Shown piece after piece: positions 1 through 9,192 of a stretch of 64,000 nucleotides of DNA. Every line of letters starts with the position of its first letter. Position 1 is the stretch's first letter. Origin of the DNA: Aeromonas jandaei (GTDB lineage Bacteria; Pseudomonadota; Gammaproteobacteria; Enterobacterales; Aeromonadaceae); the NCBI RefSeq assembly GCF_037890695.1, contig NZ_CP149571.1, positions 1,068,001 through 1,132,000 on the forward strand, read 5' to 3'. The notes under the pieces were generated by a model. The model had not been told where the DNA came from. It searched no databases and saw only the letters and a list, made by a program, of their open reading frames with translations. The translations under genes were made by a program, and so were the position numbers.

Positions 1-870
1 GACCACACCCGCATCATCCTGATGGAGAAGGATGGCGAGGTGCTGATGCAGCAGGACAACGCACCCGGTGTGCAGATCCAGGCTGCTCCTTCCAGCAAGC
101 CTGCCATGACCCTGCGCGAGATCGTCGATTTTGCCCTGCAGGTACCGCTGGCGGAGATCGACTTCATCCGGGAGGCGGCCACCATGAATCAGGCGCTGGC
201 GGACGAAGGGCTGCAGGGATATGGCCTGCGCATCGGCAAGATCCTCACCGAGCAGGTGGAGCGCAAGCTGCTCTCCGATGACCTGATGACGCTGGCGATG
301 CGCCTCTCCTCCGCTGCTTCCGATGCGCGGATGGATGGTGCCATGCTGCCCGCCATGTCCAACTCCGGCTCCGGCAATCAGGGCATTGCCGCCACCATGC
401 CGGTGGTCGCTGCCGCCCGCTTCCTCAAGGCGAGCGACGAGCAGCTGACCCGGGCGCTGGTGATGAGCCATCTGGTGGCCATCTACATCAAGACTTATCA
501 GAACAAGCTGTCGGCCCTCTGCGCCGCCAGCACCGCCGCCATGGGCTCCGGTGCGGCCATCACCTGGCTGCTGGGTGGCCAGTTCGAGCAGATCAGCCAC
601 TGCATCAACAACATGATTGGCGATGTCTCCGGCATCATCTGTGACGGCGCCGGCAGCGCCTGCTCCATGAAGGTCTCTACCTCCACCTCGGCGGCGGTGA
701 AATCCTCGCTGATGGCCATCAACAACCTGCATGTGCCCCAGAGTGAGGGGATCGTCTCCGACGATGTGAACCAGACCATCGCCAATCTGGGCCGCCTCTC
801 CAAAGAGGGGATGCTGGATACGGATATCGAGATCATCAACATCATGCGAGCGAAACAGCAGAAGCCATAA
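1..870 (+). CDS. cyuA: L-cysteine desulfidase family protein, C-terminal part (UPF0597/CyuA-like)
   Basis: This gene is cut by the left window edge: the frame is open from base 1 and the first in-frame ATG (base 22) is internal, so about 289 C-terminal residues are present. The sequence resembles the UPF0597/YhaM family, now called CyuA, which breaks L-cysteine to pyruvate, ammonia and sulfide and is related to the iron-sulfur L-serine dehydratase alpha chain. Visible family features are the glycine/serine stretch SNSGSGNQGIAATMPV and the cysteine-bearing segment CDGAGSACSMK. The next gene on the same strand is a cystine carrier, which fits a cysteine-catabolic role. The family assignment is firm. 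The substrate is inferred from the E. coli homologue. Confidence 0.88.
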   Translation, partial: DHTRIILMEKDGEVLMQQDNAPGVQIQAAPSSKPAMTLREIVDFALQVPLAEIDFIREAATMNQALADEGLQGYGLRIGKILTEQVERKLLSDDLMTLAMRLSSAASDARMDGAMLPAMSNSGSGNQGIAATMPVVAAARFLKASDEQLTRALVMSHLVAIYIKTYQNKLSALCAASTAAMGSGAAITWLLGGQFEQISHCINNMIGDVSGIICDGAGSACSMKVSTSTSAAVKSSLMAINNLHVPQSEGIVSDDVNQTIANLGRLSKEGMLDTDIEIINIMRAKQQKP

Positions 871-880
871 GTTTGTAGAA

Positions 881-905
881 ACAAAGGGGGCTCAGACCCC
901 CTTGT
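881..905 (+). terminator. Hairpin after the cyuA-like gene
   Basis: AAGGGGG and CCCCCTT flank a six-base loop just downstream of the cyuA-like stop. The T-tract is short (TTGTTTA). It probably reduces read-through into the cystine carrier gene. Confidence 0.6.
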
Positions 906-1005
906 TTATGTCGTGACGGGTCAGGCCGTCCGACACGGTTGCCAGGGCATGCGTCGTGCTTGCTCTTGTTTCCCGGGCATTGCCCGCTTTTTGGGGGGTC
1001 ATCTC

Positions 1006-2406
1006 ATGACACTTAGCGTTATCGGTAATCTGGCCATTGCGGCCTTCTTGCTGTTCTTCCTCTATCGGTTGCAGCAAAAACATGTGAGCTTCACCCGCCG
1101 GGTGTTTGCCGGTCTGGGGCTGGGTATCCTGTTCGGGGCCGCTCTGCAGCTGCTCTACGGAGCGGGGTCTGCGGTGATTGGCCAGACCATCGACTATCTC
1201 GATATCGTCGGCAGCGGCTATGTGAAGCTGCTGCAGATGATCATCATCCCGCTGATCATGGTCTCCATCATCAGCGCCATTCTCAAGCTCAACGGCGGTA
1301 CCGCCCTTGGCAAGATCAGCGCCATGACCATCGGCGTGCTGATCTTCACCACCGCCATCGCCGCCGGGGCTGGCATCCTGATGTCCAACCTGTTTGGTCT
1401 GACTGCGGAAGGGCTCACTGCCGGTGCTGCGGAAAGCGCTCGTGGTGCTGCGCTGCAGAGCACCCTCGGCAGCGTCGAGAGCATGTCCTTTGCCAAGATG
1501 GTACTGGAGTTCATTCCGGCCAACCCCTTCCTCGACATGACCGGCGGTCGCAAGACCTCCACCATCGCCGTGGTGATCTTCTCCATCTTCATCGGTCTGT
1601 CGGCTACCGGCATTGCTCGCAAGAAGCCGGAGATCTTCGCCAGCTTCAGCCATTTCATCGCCGTGGCCCACGCCATCGTGATGCGGATGGTGACCCTGGT
1701 GCTGCGCCTGACCCCGTTCGGTGTGCTGGCCCTGATGACCAAGGTGGTATCCGGTTCCAACTACGCTGACATCATCAATCTGCTCAGCTTCGTGATGGCC
1801 TCTTACGGCGCGATTGCCATCATGTTCGCCGTGCACCTGCTGCTGGTCGGCATGGTCGGCATCAACCCGGCTCGCTTCCTCAAGAAGATCACGCCGGTGC
1901 TGGCCTTTGCCTTCACCTCCCGTACCAGTGCGGGCTCCATCCCGATGAACGTGCAGACCCAGACCAAGTCGCTGGGTATTCCGGAGGGGATCGCCAACTT
2001 CGCCGCCTCTTTCGGTTCCACCATCGGCCAGAACGGTTGTGCCGGTATCTATCCGGCCATGCTGGCTGTGATGATTGCACCGACTGTCGGGGTCAACCCG
2101 ATGAACCCGAGCTTCATCATGACCCTGATCGCCATCATTACCGTCAGCTCCTTCGGGGTGGCAGGGATTGGCGGCGGCGCCACCTTTGCCGCGCTGATCG
2201 TGCTCTCCGCGCTGGACTTCCCGGTGGCGCTGGCCGGTCTGCTCATCTCCATCGAGCCACTGATCGACATGGGCCGTACCGCGCTCAACGTCTCCGGCTC
2301 CATCACCGCGGGCACGGTCACCAGCCGTCTGCTGGGGGAGACCGACATGAACGTATTCAACAGCGATCACGAAGTGAGTCTGGACGGCGAAGAGTCCACC
2401 ATCTGA
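1006..2406 (+). CDS. tcyP: L-cystine/dicarboxylate-amino acid:cation symporter family protein (TcyP-like)
   Basis: This is a 466-residue inner-membrane carrier of the DAACS (sodium/dicarboxylate symporter) family, closest in length and sequence character to E. coli TcyP/YdjN, which imports L-cystine. Hydrophobic segments alternate with re-entrant loops: the SSFGSTIGQNG-type hairpin reads SFGSTIGQNGCAG, and a conserved LIDMGRTALNVSGS stretch lies near the C-terminus. The ATG at 1006 was chosen because the protein then begins MTLSVIGNLA as in the family and a G-rich Shine-Dalgarno run sits at 993-998. The open frame extends 31 codons further but that part has no family character. The flanking desulfidase and disulfide reductase support cystine as substrate. 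Confidence 0.88.
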   Translation: MTLSVIGNLAIAAFLLFFLYRLQQKHVSFTRRVFAGLGLGILFGAALQLLYGAGSAVIGQTIDYLDIVGSGYVKLLQMIIIPLIMVSIISAILKLNGGTALGKISAMTIGVLIFTTAIAAGAGILMSNLFGLTAEGLTAGAAESARGAALQSTLGSVESMSFAKMVLEFIPANPFLDMTGGRKTSTIAVVIFSIFIGLSATGIARKKPEIFASFSHFIAVAHAIVMRMVTLVLRLTPFGVLALMTKVVSGSNYADIINLLSFVMASYGAIAIMFAVHLLLVGMVGINPARFLKKITPVLAFAFTSRTSAGSIPMNVQTQTKSLGIPEGIANFAASFGSTIGQNGCAGIYPAMLAVMIAPTVGVNPMNPSFIMTLIAIITVSSFGVAGIGGGATFAALIVLSALDFPVALAGLLISIEPLIDMGRTALNVSGSITAGTVTSRLLGETDMNVFNSDHEVSLDGEESTI

Positions 2407-2410
2407 TCCG

Positions 2411-2465
2411 CTGCGGGAGGGGCAACCTTCCCGCCATCAACCACAGGGAGGGCATGCCCTCCCTG
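2411..2465. repeat. Two tandem inverted repeats between tcyP and the disulfide reductase gene
   Basis: The first hairpin pairs GCGGGA with TCCCGC (2413-2433 region). The second is a perfect 22-base palindrome at 2444-2465 (GGGAGGG, CATG, CCCTCCC core). No T-tract follows, so these may be an attenuating structure or operator rather than a classical terminator. The Shine-Dalgarno of the next gene begins 11 bases later. Confidence 0.6.
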
Positions 2466-2485
2466 CGTCATTGACAGGAGCAACT

Positions 2486-3814
2486 ATGAGAATCGTGATC
2501 ATCGGTGGCGAAGCCGCCGGTATGAGTGCGGCCGCCAAGGCGCGTCGACTGGCCAAAGAGGCCGAGATCGTGGTGTATGAAGCATCCGAGGTGATCTCCT
2601 TCGGCGCCTGCGGCTTGCCCTACTTCGTCGGCGACGAGTTTCAGGAGCCCGGCTACATGGCCGAGTTCACCCCGGAGCAGTTCGCCGCCAAGGGGATCGA
2701 TGTCAAGATTGGCCACCGGGTGCTGAGTCTGGATACTGCCGCGCAGACGCTGACTGTCGAGCACAACGGCGACACCTTCACCGAGCGCTACGATCGGCTG
2801 ATGATCGCCACCGGCGCCCGCGAAGTGATGCCACCCATCCCCGGCTTGCAGCAGCAAGGGGTATTCGGTCTGCGCCGGATGGCCGACGGACTGGCGCTGA
2901 AGGCGGCGGTACAAGACAAGAACAATCGCCGTGCCGTGGTGATCGGCTCCGGCTTTATCGGGCTGGAGGTGGTCGAGGCGCTGGTGCATCAGGGCAAAGA
3001 GGTGCGTCTCATCGAGCTGGCGGATCGGGTTATTCCCGATGCGTTTGATGGCGAGCTCACCCAGCATATCGAAACCGAACTGCGCGAGCAGGGAGTCTCC
3101 CTCCATCTGGGTGAGCGGGTTGAAGCGCTGCTGGGGGATGGCCGGGTGACCGGCGTGCGTACCAGCCAGGGTGAGTACGAGGCAGATATCGTGGTGGTCT
3201 GTACCGGGGTCAAGCCCAACACCGAGTTTCTGGCCGATACCGGCATCGAGCGGCTCGGCAACGGCGCCATCAAGGTGGATCGCCAAGGGCGCAGCTCGCT
3301 GGCCAACGTCTGGTCGGCCGGCGACTGTGCCAGCGTCTGGCACGCCGTGAAGCAGCAGCAGGTCTATGTGCCACTCGCCACCATCGCCAACAAGCTGGGG
3401 CGCATGGTGGGTGAAAACCTGGCCGGTGCCGAGCAGGAGTTCCCGGGCACTCTGGGTTCCGCCGCACTCAAGGTGCTGGGGCTGGAGGCGGGCCGTACCG
3501 GCCTCTCCGAGCAGGAGGCCAGGGCGATGGGGATCGACTATCGCACCGTGGTGATCAAGGACAAGTGCCACACCAACTACTGCCCGGGTCAGTCCGACAT
3601 TCACGTCAAGCTGGTCTACGAGGCGGGCAGCAAGCGGCTGCTGGGCGGCCAGATCCTCGGTCGCAAGGGGGCGGTACACCGCATCGACGCGCTGGCGGTT
3701 GCCATCACCATGGGGGTGACCACCGAGCAGCTCGGCATGCTGGACTTTGCCTACGCGCCGCCCTTCTCCCGCACCTGGGATGCCCTGAACGTGGCGGGCA
3801 ACGTCGCGAAGTAA
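2486..3814 (+). CDS. CoA-disulfide reductase / persulfide reductase family flavoprotein
   Basis: This 442-residue protein belongs to the pyridine nucleotide-disulfide oxidoreductase family, in the single-cysteine branch that contains CoA-disulfide reductase, NADH oxidase and Npsr. The FAD-binding GGEAAG motif is at residues 7-12. The redox cysteine is C42 in SFGACGLPYF. A second dinucleotide fold starts near residue 150 (VVIGSGFIGLE). AGDC at about 280 contacts FAD, and a dimerisation domain closes the protein. There is no fused C-terminal rhodanese domain. ATG 2486 has AGGAG at 2476-2480. Its position after a cysteine desulfidase and a cystine carrier suggests it reduces CoA-disulfide or persulfides formed during cysteine catabolism, but the exact substrate cannot be read from sequence. 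Confidence 0.85.
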   Translation: MRIVIIGGEAAGMSAAAKARRLAKEAEIVVYEASEVISFGACGLPYFVGDEFQEPGYMAEFTPEQFAAKGIDVKIGHRVLSLDTAAQTLTVEHNGDTFTERYDRLMIATGAREVMPPIPGLQQQGVFGLRRMADGLALKAAVQDKNNRRAVVIGSGFIGLEVVEALVHQGKEVRLIELADRVIPDAFDGELTQHIETELREQGVSLHLGERVEALLGDGRVTGVRTSQGEYEADIVVVCTGVKPNTEFLADTGIERLGNGAIKVDRQGRSSLANVWSAGDCASVWHAVKQQQVYVPLATIANKLGRMVGENLAGAEQEFPGTLGSAALKVLGLEAGRTGLSEQEARAMGIDYRTVVIKDKCHTNYCPGQSDIHVKLVYEAGSKRLLGGQILGRKGAVHRIDALAVAITMGVTTEQLGMLDFAYAPPFSRTWDALNVAGNVAK

Positions 3815-3838
3815 CAGGCGCTGGTCAGGCGGAAAATG

Positions 3839-3873
3839 AGAAGAGGCGGCACAAGGTGCCGCCTCTTCTTTTT
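3839..3873. terminator. Bidirectional terminator between the flavoprotein gene and arnF
   Basis: A 14-bp stem (AGAAGAGGCGGCAC with its complement, loop AAG) is followed by a T-run on the plus strand and preceded by an A-containing stretch, so it can serve both converging genes. Confidence 0.85.
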
Positions 3874-3886
3874 GCTTAAAGCTGCC

Positions 3887-4294
3887 TCAGGGATTAGCAG
3901 GGGGATCTTGCCGCTCCGGCTTGCCTGTCGCCGGTTTGCTGCCGACCAGCACGGCGCCGAAGAAGATAAGCGCAACGCCTGCCGCCTTGCTCGCCACCAG
4001 CGGCTCGGCAAAGGCCGGCATGCTCACCGCCAGCAGATAGACCAGCCCGTAACTGGTGCTGAGCAGCGGGTAGGCGATATTGAGTGGCGTCGAGTGCAGC
4101 GCCGCCAGCCAGCAGAGCAGCGACAGCCCGTAGCAGAGGATGCCGATGGCGATGGTGAGGAGCGGCAGGGGGTGAGCCAGCATCACGGCGGGCTCGGCCT
4201 GCCACGCAGGTAGGCTTATCGCCCCCCACTTCATGCAGAGCTGCGCCACTGTCACCAGTACTATGCTGCCCAGTACGTAGAGATAACCCTTCAT
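3887..4294 (-). CDS. arnF: Undecaprenyl phosphate-aminoarabinose flippase subunit ArnF
   Basis: This 135-residue, four-helix small-multidrug-resistance-type membrane protein works with ArnE to flip undecaprenyl-phosphate-L-Ara4N across the inner membrane. Family features are QLCMKWG in helix 1 and the segment LNIAYPLLSTSYGLVYL. It is the last gene of arnBCADTEF, and its ATG overlaps the arnE stop by four bases, implying translational coupling. The much longer open frame upstream of this start is an artefact. It ends just short of the bidirectional terminator. Confidence 0.92.
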   Translation of the reverse strand: MKGYLYVLGSIVLVTVAQLCMKWGAISLPAWQAEPAVMLAHPLPLLTIAIGILCYGLSLLCWLAALHSTPLNIAYPLLSTSYGLVYLLAVSMPAFAEPLVASKAAGVALIFFGAVLVGSKPATGKPERQDPPANP

Positions 4295-4635
4295 AGCAGA
4301 CCTCCCAGCAGCAGGGCGCCGACAATGATGGCGGCAGCCCCCAGCCAGTTGCGGCTGCTCACCGGTTCGCGGAAAAAGAGGCGCGAGCCGAGCAGCACCA
4401 GCACCAGATTGAGGCTGAGCATGGGGTAGGCCATGCTCAGCGGCAGCCGCTGCAGCAGATAGATCCAGAGCAGCATGCCGCTGCCAAGGGCTGCAATGCT
4501 CCCCAGCAGCCAGGGTGAGGCGAGCTTCTGCCAGTGGTCGTGCGGTGCGCGTTGCCAGCTGATGACCGCCTGCTTTTGCAGCATCTGGCCCGCACTGGTG
4601 AGGAGGCTGACCAGCAGGAGGAGCAGGATATCCAT
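4291..4635 (-). CDS. arnE: Undecaprenyl phosphate-aminoarabinose flippase subunit ArnE
   Basis: This 114-residue four-helix SMR-type membrane protein is the partner of ArnF. The motif GQMLQKQA in helix 1 and LSMAYPMLSLNLVLVLLGS in helix 3 match ArnE. Its start codon overlaps the arnT stop (TGATG arrangement at 4633-4637) and its own stop overlaps the arnF start, so translation of all three is coupled. Together with ArnF it presents the lipid-linked aminoarabinose to periplasmic ArnT. Confidence 0.92.
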   Translation of the reverse strand: MDILLLLLVSLLTSAGQMLQKQAVISWQRAPHDHWQKLASPWLLGSIAALGSGMLLWIYLLQRLPLSMAYPMLSLNLVLVLLGSRLFFREPVSSRNWLGAAAIIVGALLLGGLL

Positions 4636-6278
4636 CAGCGATTCCCGTGATAGACGAGCAGGGTGAAACGGTGGCTGCTGATGGTCTTGTCTGCCGGGGG
4701 CAGCGCGGCGATCTGCTCGTCATCGTCGGTGCGCAGCAGCAGGGCGACCTGCCCCTCCTGGCGAGCCTGTGCCAGCCAGTTCGGGAACTCCTCCTGCGTG
4801 ACATAGCGCCCCTTGCCCTGCGGATAGCCAAGGCCATATCTCAGCTCGCCCATGCTGTCGAACAGGTTGACCTCGCTGCGCTTGGTCTCCCAGGCGATGG
4901 AGGAGGCGGTGCCCACCTCGTTGGCCAGCAGGGTGTGGGATTCCATCAGGATCTCCCGGTTGGCCTTGATGAAGTGCTCCGGCAGTTTGGAGTCCACCAG
5001 CGATAACGGCAGTGCCAGCGGCAGGGCTACGGCCAGCACCATGGGGCAGAGGGCGCTCAGCTGCCAGCTGCGGACGGGAGCCACCAGCTGGATAAAGCCG
5101 AGCAGCGACCAGCTGGCGAAGATCGCCATGGCAATGGCCAGCTTGCCCATCTCGTAGCGGCCGTAGACCGCATGTTGGGGCGAGAAGGCCAGTACCGCCA
5201 GCACCCCTACGCATATGAGACCGAACAGGCCGTTGATCCAGGCGTTGAGGCGAAATGGCTGAGCGCGACTCTCCCTGAGGGCATTGACCGCGCTGTTGGC
5301 GAGCAGGATGGCCAGCGGGGCGAAGCAGGGCAGGATATAGGTGAGCAGCTTGCCCTTGGCGATGCTGAAGAAGATAAAGGGCAGTGCCAGCCAGGCCAGC
5401 AGATAGAGAGTCTGCGGGCCGATCTTGCGCTCCTGCCACCCCTGCTTCAGTGCGCCCGGCAGCAGCCCCAGCCAGGGCAGGGTGCCGAGCAGCCCCATCG
5501 GCAGGTAGTACCAGAAGGGGGACTTGTGCTGGGCATCTTCCGAGGCGAAGCGCTGGATGTGCTCAATCCAGAAGAAGTAGTGCCAGAAGTCCGGCTCTCG
5601 CTGATGAATGGCGATGGCCCAGGGGGCGGCCAGCAGGGCGGCGCTCAGGATGGCCAGCGGCCCGAAGCGCACCAGTTCGAGCAGGCGTCCTTGGGTCAGC
5701 ATATATGGGACCAGCACGATCACCGGTACCGCCAGCGCGATGAACCCCTTGGTGAGGAAGCCCATGCCACAGGCGAGACCAAACAGCAGATAGCCCGCCA
5801 TCCTGCGGCCGGGCGGCCCCTCCTGCCGGATGAGGTAAAAGCTCACCATGGCGGCGTTGAGCCAGAGGGTCACCATGGCATCCAGTACGCTGTAGGTGCC
5901 GATGCCGTAGACAATCAGGGTCGAGAGATAGATGAGGCTGGCGAACCACGCCTTGCGCCGGCACTGCCAGAGCTGGAGGGTAAACCAGAAGACCAGCAGT
6001 GCGCTCAGCCCGGTCGAGGCTGCCGAGGCGAAGCGGACGGCAAAATTGCTCTCGCCAAACATCAGCTGGCTGAGGCTGTTGAACCAGTAACCGGCGATGG
6101 GTTTCTCGAAGTAGCGCAGGCCGAGGAAGTGGGGCACCACCCAGTCACCCGTGGTGACCATCTCCCGGCTGATTTCGGCGTAACGGTTTTCGTCCGGGCT
6201 CCACAGCATCCGCTGGTTGAGCGGCAGCAGGTAAAAGAGCAGAAAGAAAAGGGGCAGAGCCCATCGGGTCATCTTCAT
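4635..6278 (-). CDS. arnT: Undecaprenyl phosphate-aminoarabinose lipid A transferase ArnT
   Basis: This 547-residue polytopic inner-membrane transferase (GT-C fold, GT83/PMT-like) moves L-Ara4N from the undecaprenyl carrier to lipid A phosphates, lowering negative charge and polymyxin binding. The first periplasmic loop carries the acidic motif WSPDENRYAEISREM, followed by GDWVVPHFLG and FEKPIAGYW, all characteristic of ArnT. The ATG at 6278 gives the family N-terminus (MKMTRWALP) and a length close to the 550 residues of E. coli ArnT. The open frame continues 80 codons upstream only because it overlaps arnD out of frame. It lies between arnD and arnE in the operon. Confidence 0.93.
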   Translation of the reverse strand: MKMTRWALPLFFLLFYLLPLNQRMLWSPDENRYAEISREMVTTGDWVVPHFLGLRYFEKPIAGYWFNSLSQLMFGESNFAVRFASAASTGLSALLVFWFTLQLWQCRRKAWFASLIYLSTLIVYGIGTYSVLDAMVTLWLNAAMVSFYLIRQEGPPGRRMAGYLLFGLACGMGFLTKGFIALAVPVIVLVPYMLTQGRLLELVRFGPLAILSAALLAAPWAIAIHQREPDFWHYFFWIEHIQRFASEDAQHKSPFWYYLPMGLLGTLPWLGLLPGALKQGWQERKIGPQTLYLLAWLALPFIFFSIAKGKLLTYILPCFAPLAILLANSAVNALRESRAQPFRLNAWINGLFGLICVGVLAVLAFSPQHAVYGRYEMGKLAIAMAIFASWSLLGFIQLVAPVRSWQLSALCPMVLAVALPLALPLSLVDSKLPEHFIKANREILMESHTLLANEVGTASSIAWETKRSEVNLFDSMGELRYGLGYPQGKGRYVTQEEFPNWLAQARQEGQVALLLRTDDDEQIAALPPADKTISSHRFTLLVYHGNR

Positions 6279-6309
6279 GAGATCCTCGGTTGCAATCTGG
6301 TGAGCTGGT

Positions 6310-7208
6310 TCATGGGGCTGCCTTGCAGCCGAGCCACCCTTCGCGCCCCGGCAGGGTGCCGCGCAGCAGGTGACCGGTCGGTAGTTGAGTCGGGTCGGGC
6401 GGGAGCAGCTCGCCAAGGGGGACGAAGCGGATGCCACGCGCTTTGGCCTCGCCGAGCAGGGCATCGAACTGCTCCGCCATGACGATCCCCTCCACCTCGG
6501 CGTGGATGGTGTAGACATGGGGGCCCGGTTGCGGTGTCGCGGTCAGCTGATCCAGCAGGAAGTGGTTGAAACCGTCGACCGTCACCTGATGCCCCACCAC
6601 CTCGTCAAAGGTGGGCAGGTTGACCGGGATCTGCGGGGTGCCGGGCCGCCCATCCTCCAGAATGGGGCGGAACAGGCCGCAGCCGCGGCAGTCGCTGTTG
6701 TAGCGAAAGCCGAACTGCTCCTTGGCTTGGGTGGTGAGCGGATCGGCCCGCCAGCCGGCGGCGGCGGAGCAATCCACTTCGCGCCCCAGAATGTCGTTCA
6801 GGGCATCGACTCCGAGCCGGGTCTGGCGGATCAGCTCGGCCTCGTCCCAGCGACCGGTGTTGGCCTGCCAGCCGTGGTGATCCCAGGCGTGCAGCCCCAC
6901 CTCGTGACGGGCGCTGTCGGTGTCGCGCATCAGGGAGCCCAGCTCTCTGCCGATAGGCTTGCCGGGCCAGGCGGTGCCGGCCAGCAGGATATCGAGCCCA
7001 TACAGAGATGCTGCATTGGAACGCAGCATCTTGAGCATGAAGCGGGGCTTGAGCAGGCGCCACAGGTGGCGCCCCATGTTGTCGGGACCGACCGAGAAGA
7101 AGAAACTCCCCTTCACCTGATGCCGGTCGAGCAACTGCAGCAGGCGGGGCACCCCGTCACGGGCCCCCTGAAGGTATCGACGTCGATCCGCAGACCCACT
7201 TCAGTCAT
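6310..7208 (-). CDS. arnD: 4-deoxy-4-formamido-L-arabinose-phosphoundecaprenol deformylase ArnD (frameshifted as read)
   Basis: ArnD is a NodB-type polysaccharide deacetylase that deformylates undecaprenyl-phosphate-L-Ara4FN. The family start [15 protein letters not shown] reads from ATG 7208, where the gene overlaps the arnA stop. The frame is then lost in a G5 run on the minus strand (7168-7164): one base appears to be missing, after which [14 protein letters not shown] and the rest of ArnD read cleanly to 6310. The DVD metal-binding motif lies before the break, so the in-frame remainder (from GTG 7152, 280 residues) would lack it. [13 protein letters not shown] and SAAAGWRAD are intact. 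A homopolymer sequencing error is more likely than a genuine null, given a similar indel in the essential rpoC. Confidence 0.9.
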
Positions 7209-9192
7209 GCTCGACTCCTGTGGTGACCGCCCCTTGCAGGAAGAAGTCCAGCGTCTTGCCGATGGTCTCTTCCATCTCGATGGTCGGTTCCCAGTCGATC
7301 AGCTTGCGGGCATTGCGGATGCTCGGACGACGGTGGGAGACATCCTGATAGCCGTCGCCGTAGAAGGACTTGCTCTCCACCAGCTTGAAACCGGCGAACG
7401 GCGGGAAGTGGTCGCGCAGCGGGTGGGCATCGAACTTGGCGAGCAGCACCTCTGCCATCTCGCGAATGCTCGCCTCGTTATCCGGGTTGCCGATGTTGAT
7501 GATCTGGCCGTTGCAGCGATCGCCCTTGTTCTCGACGATGCGGAACAGGGCTTCGATGCCATCCTCGATATCGGTGAAGCAGCGCTTCTGGGCGCCGCCA
7601 TCCACCAGCTGGATCGGGGTACCGTCCACCAGATTGAGAATGAGCTGGGTGATGGCGCGGGAGCTGCCGATGCGGGCAGAGTCCAGACTGTCGAGGCGCG
7701 GCCCCATCCAGTTGAAGGGACGGAACAGGGTGAAGTTGAGCCCCTCTTTCTTGCCGTAGGCCCAGATGACCCGATCCAGCAGCTGCTTGGAGACGGAGTA
7801 GATCCAGCGCTGCTTGTTGATGGGGCCGACGATGAGGCGGGATTCATCCTCGTCGAAGCTGTGATCGTCACACATCCCGTACACCTCGGAGGTGGAGGGG
7901 AAGATGATGCGCTTGTGGTACTTGACGCAGTAGCGGACGATCTTGAGGTTCTCCTCGAAATCGAGCTCGAACACCCGCAGCGGGTTGCGGGTGTACTCGA
8001 TGGGGGTGGCGATGGCTACCAGCGGCAGGATCACGTCGCACTTCTTGATGTGATACTCGATCCACTCGGTATGAATGCTGATGTCCCCCTCCACGAAGTG
8101 GAAGTTGGGGTGACCGATGAAACGGTCCACCGCGCTGGAGCCGATGTCGAGACCATACACTTCGTAGCCGCCATCCTTGAGCAGACGCTCGGTGAGGTGG
8201 TTGCCGATAAAGCCGTTGACGCCGAGGATCAGCACCCGGGTCAGGCGTGCCTTGTGCAGGGCATTGCTCGCCTTGGCGCCGATCTTCATTCCTTCGACCA
8301 GCCCCAGTTCGCGGGCCAGCTGGGCGCCGCGCACATAGAGCCCCCCTTCGGCCTGACCGGCCAGGATCTCCAGCACTCCTTCACCACAGGCCACGCGCAG
8401 CGGGTCATGGGAGAGAATGGTGCCCGGCTGCTGGTTACTCTGGAGCGCCAGCGGCCGCGCCTTCCAGACCGTCAGCTTGCGATCGCCGGCAAAGCTGAAG
8501 GCCCCCGGATAGGGCTGGGTGACGGCGCGTACCAGATTGTTGAGCTCGCGGGCCGGGCGGTGCCAGTGCAGCTCGCCATCGGCCGGGGTGCGGCGGCCAT
8601 AGTAGCTCGCCTTGCTCTCGTCCTGCGGGGTGAAGCGGCTCTCCCTGCGCTTGAGTTTGACCAGTTCACCTTCCAGCAGGGCATGGGCAGCTTGGCGTAC
8701 CTTGCCATGCAGGGTCAGCGCCGTGTCGTCGTCGGCAATGGTCACCGCCTGCTGGGCGACGATATCGCCGGCATCGGGTTTGGTCGTCATCCGGTGCAGG
8801 GTGATGCCGGTCTCGGTCTCGCCGTTGACCAGACACCAGTTGATGGGGGCGCGGCCGCGATAGGCGGGCAGCAGGGAGCCGTGCAGGTTGAAGGCCCCGA
8901 CGGTCGGGATATCGAGGATCTCCTGCTTGAGCATGTTGCGGTAGTAGAAGGAGAAGATGGCCTCGGGGGCCAGCTCGCGAATGTGCTCAATCCAGAGCGG
9001 ATGGTTCACGTCTTCGGGGGAGAAGACCGGCAGGTCGTGCTCGGCACAGAGCTGGGCGACCGAGTCGAAGAAGCGGTTCTCGCCCGGATCGTCGGCGTGG
9101 GTAAAGACTGCCTGGATCTGATAGCCGGCCTGAAGCAGGGACTCGATACCGGTGCAGCCGATATCGTGATAGGCAAAGACGACAACTTTCAT
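7201..9192 (-). CDS. arnA: Bifunctional UDP-glucuronate decarboxylase / UDP-L-Ara4N formyltransferase ArnA
   Basis: This 663-residue cytoplasmic enzyme has two domains. The N-terminal formyltransferase (about 1-300) carries N102 and H104 in [19 protein letters not shown]. The C-terminal SDR-type oxidative decarboxylase (from about 315) has the NAD motif [10 protein letters not shown] and the YSVSK catalytic tetrad segment. It converts UDP-glucuronate to the 4-keto pentose and formylates UDP-Ara4N. The length equals E. coli ArnA (660). Start ATG 9192 overlaps the arnC stop by four bases. Confidence 0.96.
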   Translation of the reverse strand: MKVVVFAYHDIGCTGIESLLQAGYQIQAVFTHADDPGENRFFDSVAQLCAEHDLPVFSPEDVNHPLWIEHIRELAPEAIFSFYYRNMLKQEILDIPTVGAFNLHGSLLPAYRGRAPINWCLVNGETETGITLHRMTTKPDAGDIVAQQAVTIADDDTALTLHGKVRQAAHALLEGELVKLKRRESRFTPQDESKASYYGRRTPADGELHWHRPARELNNLVRAVTQPYPGAFSFAGDRKLTVWKARPLALQSNQQPGTILSHDPLRVACGEGVLEILAGQAEGGLYVRGAQLARELGLVEGMKIGAKASNALHKARLTRVLILGVNGFIGNHLTERLLKDGGYEVYGLDIGSSAVDRFIGHPNFHFVEGDISIHTEWIEYHIKKCDVILPLVAIATPIEYTRNPLRVFELDFEENLKIVRYCVKYHKRIIFPSTSEVYGMCDDHSFDEDESRLIVGPINKQRWIYSVSKQLLDRVIWAYGKKEGLNFTLFRPFNWMGPRLDSLDSARIGSSRAITQLILNLVDGTPIQLVDGGAQKRCFTDIEDGIEALFRIVENKGDRCNGQIINIGNPDNEASIREMAEVLLAKFDAHPLRDHFPPFAGFKLVESKSFYGDGYQDVSHRRPSIRNARKLIDWEPTIEMEETIGKTLDFFLQGAVTTGVEHD

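Noticed and set aside
892..2370. A 492-codon minus-strand frame opposite tcyP
   Set aside because: Histidine/aspartate/glycine-rich composition typical of antisense to a membrane protein; the plus-strand carrier is clearly real.
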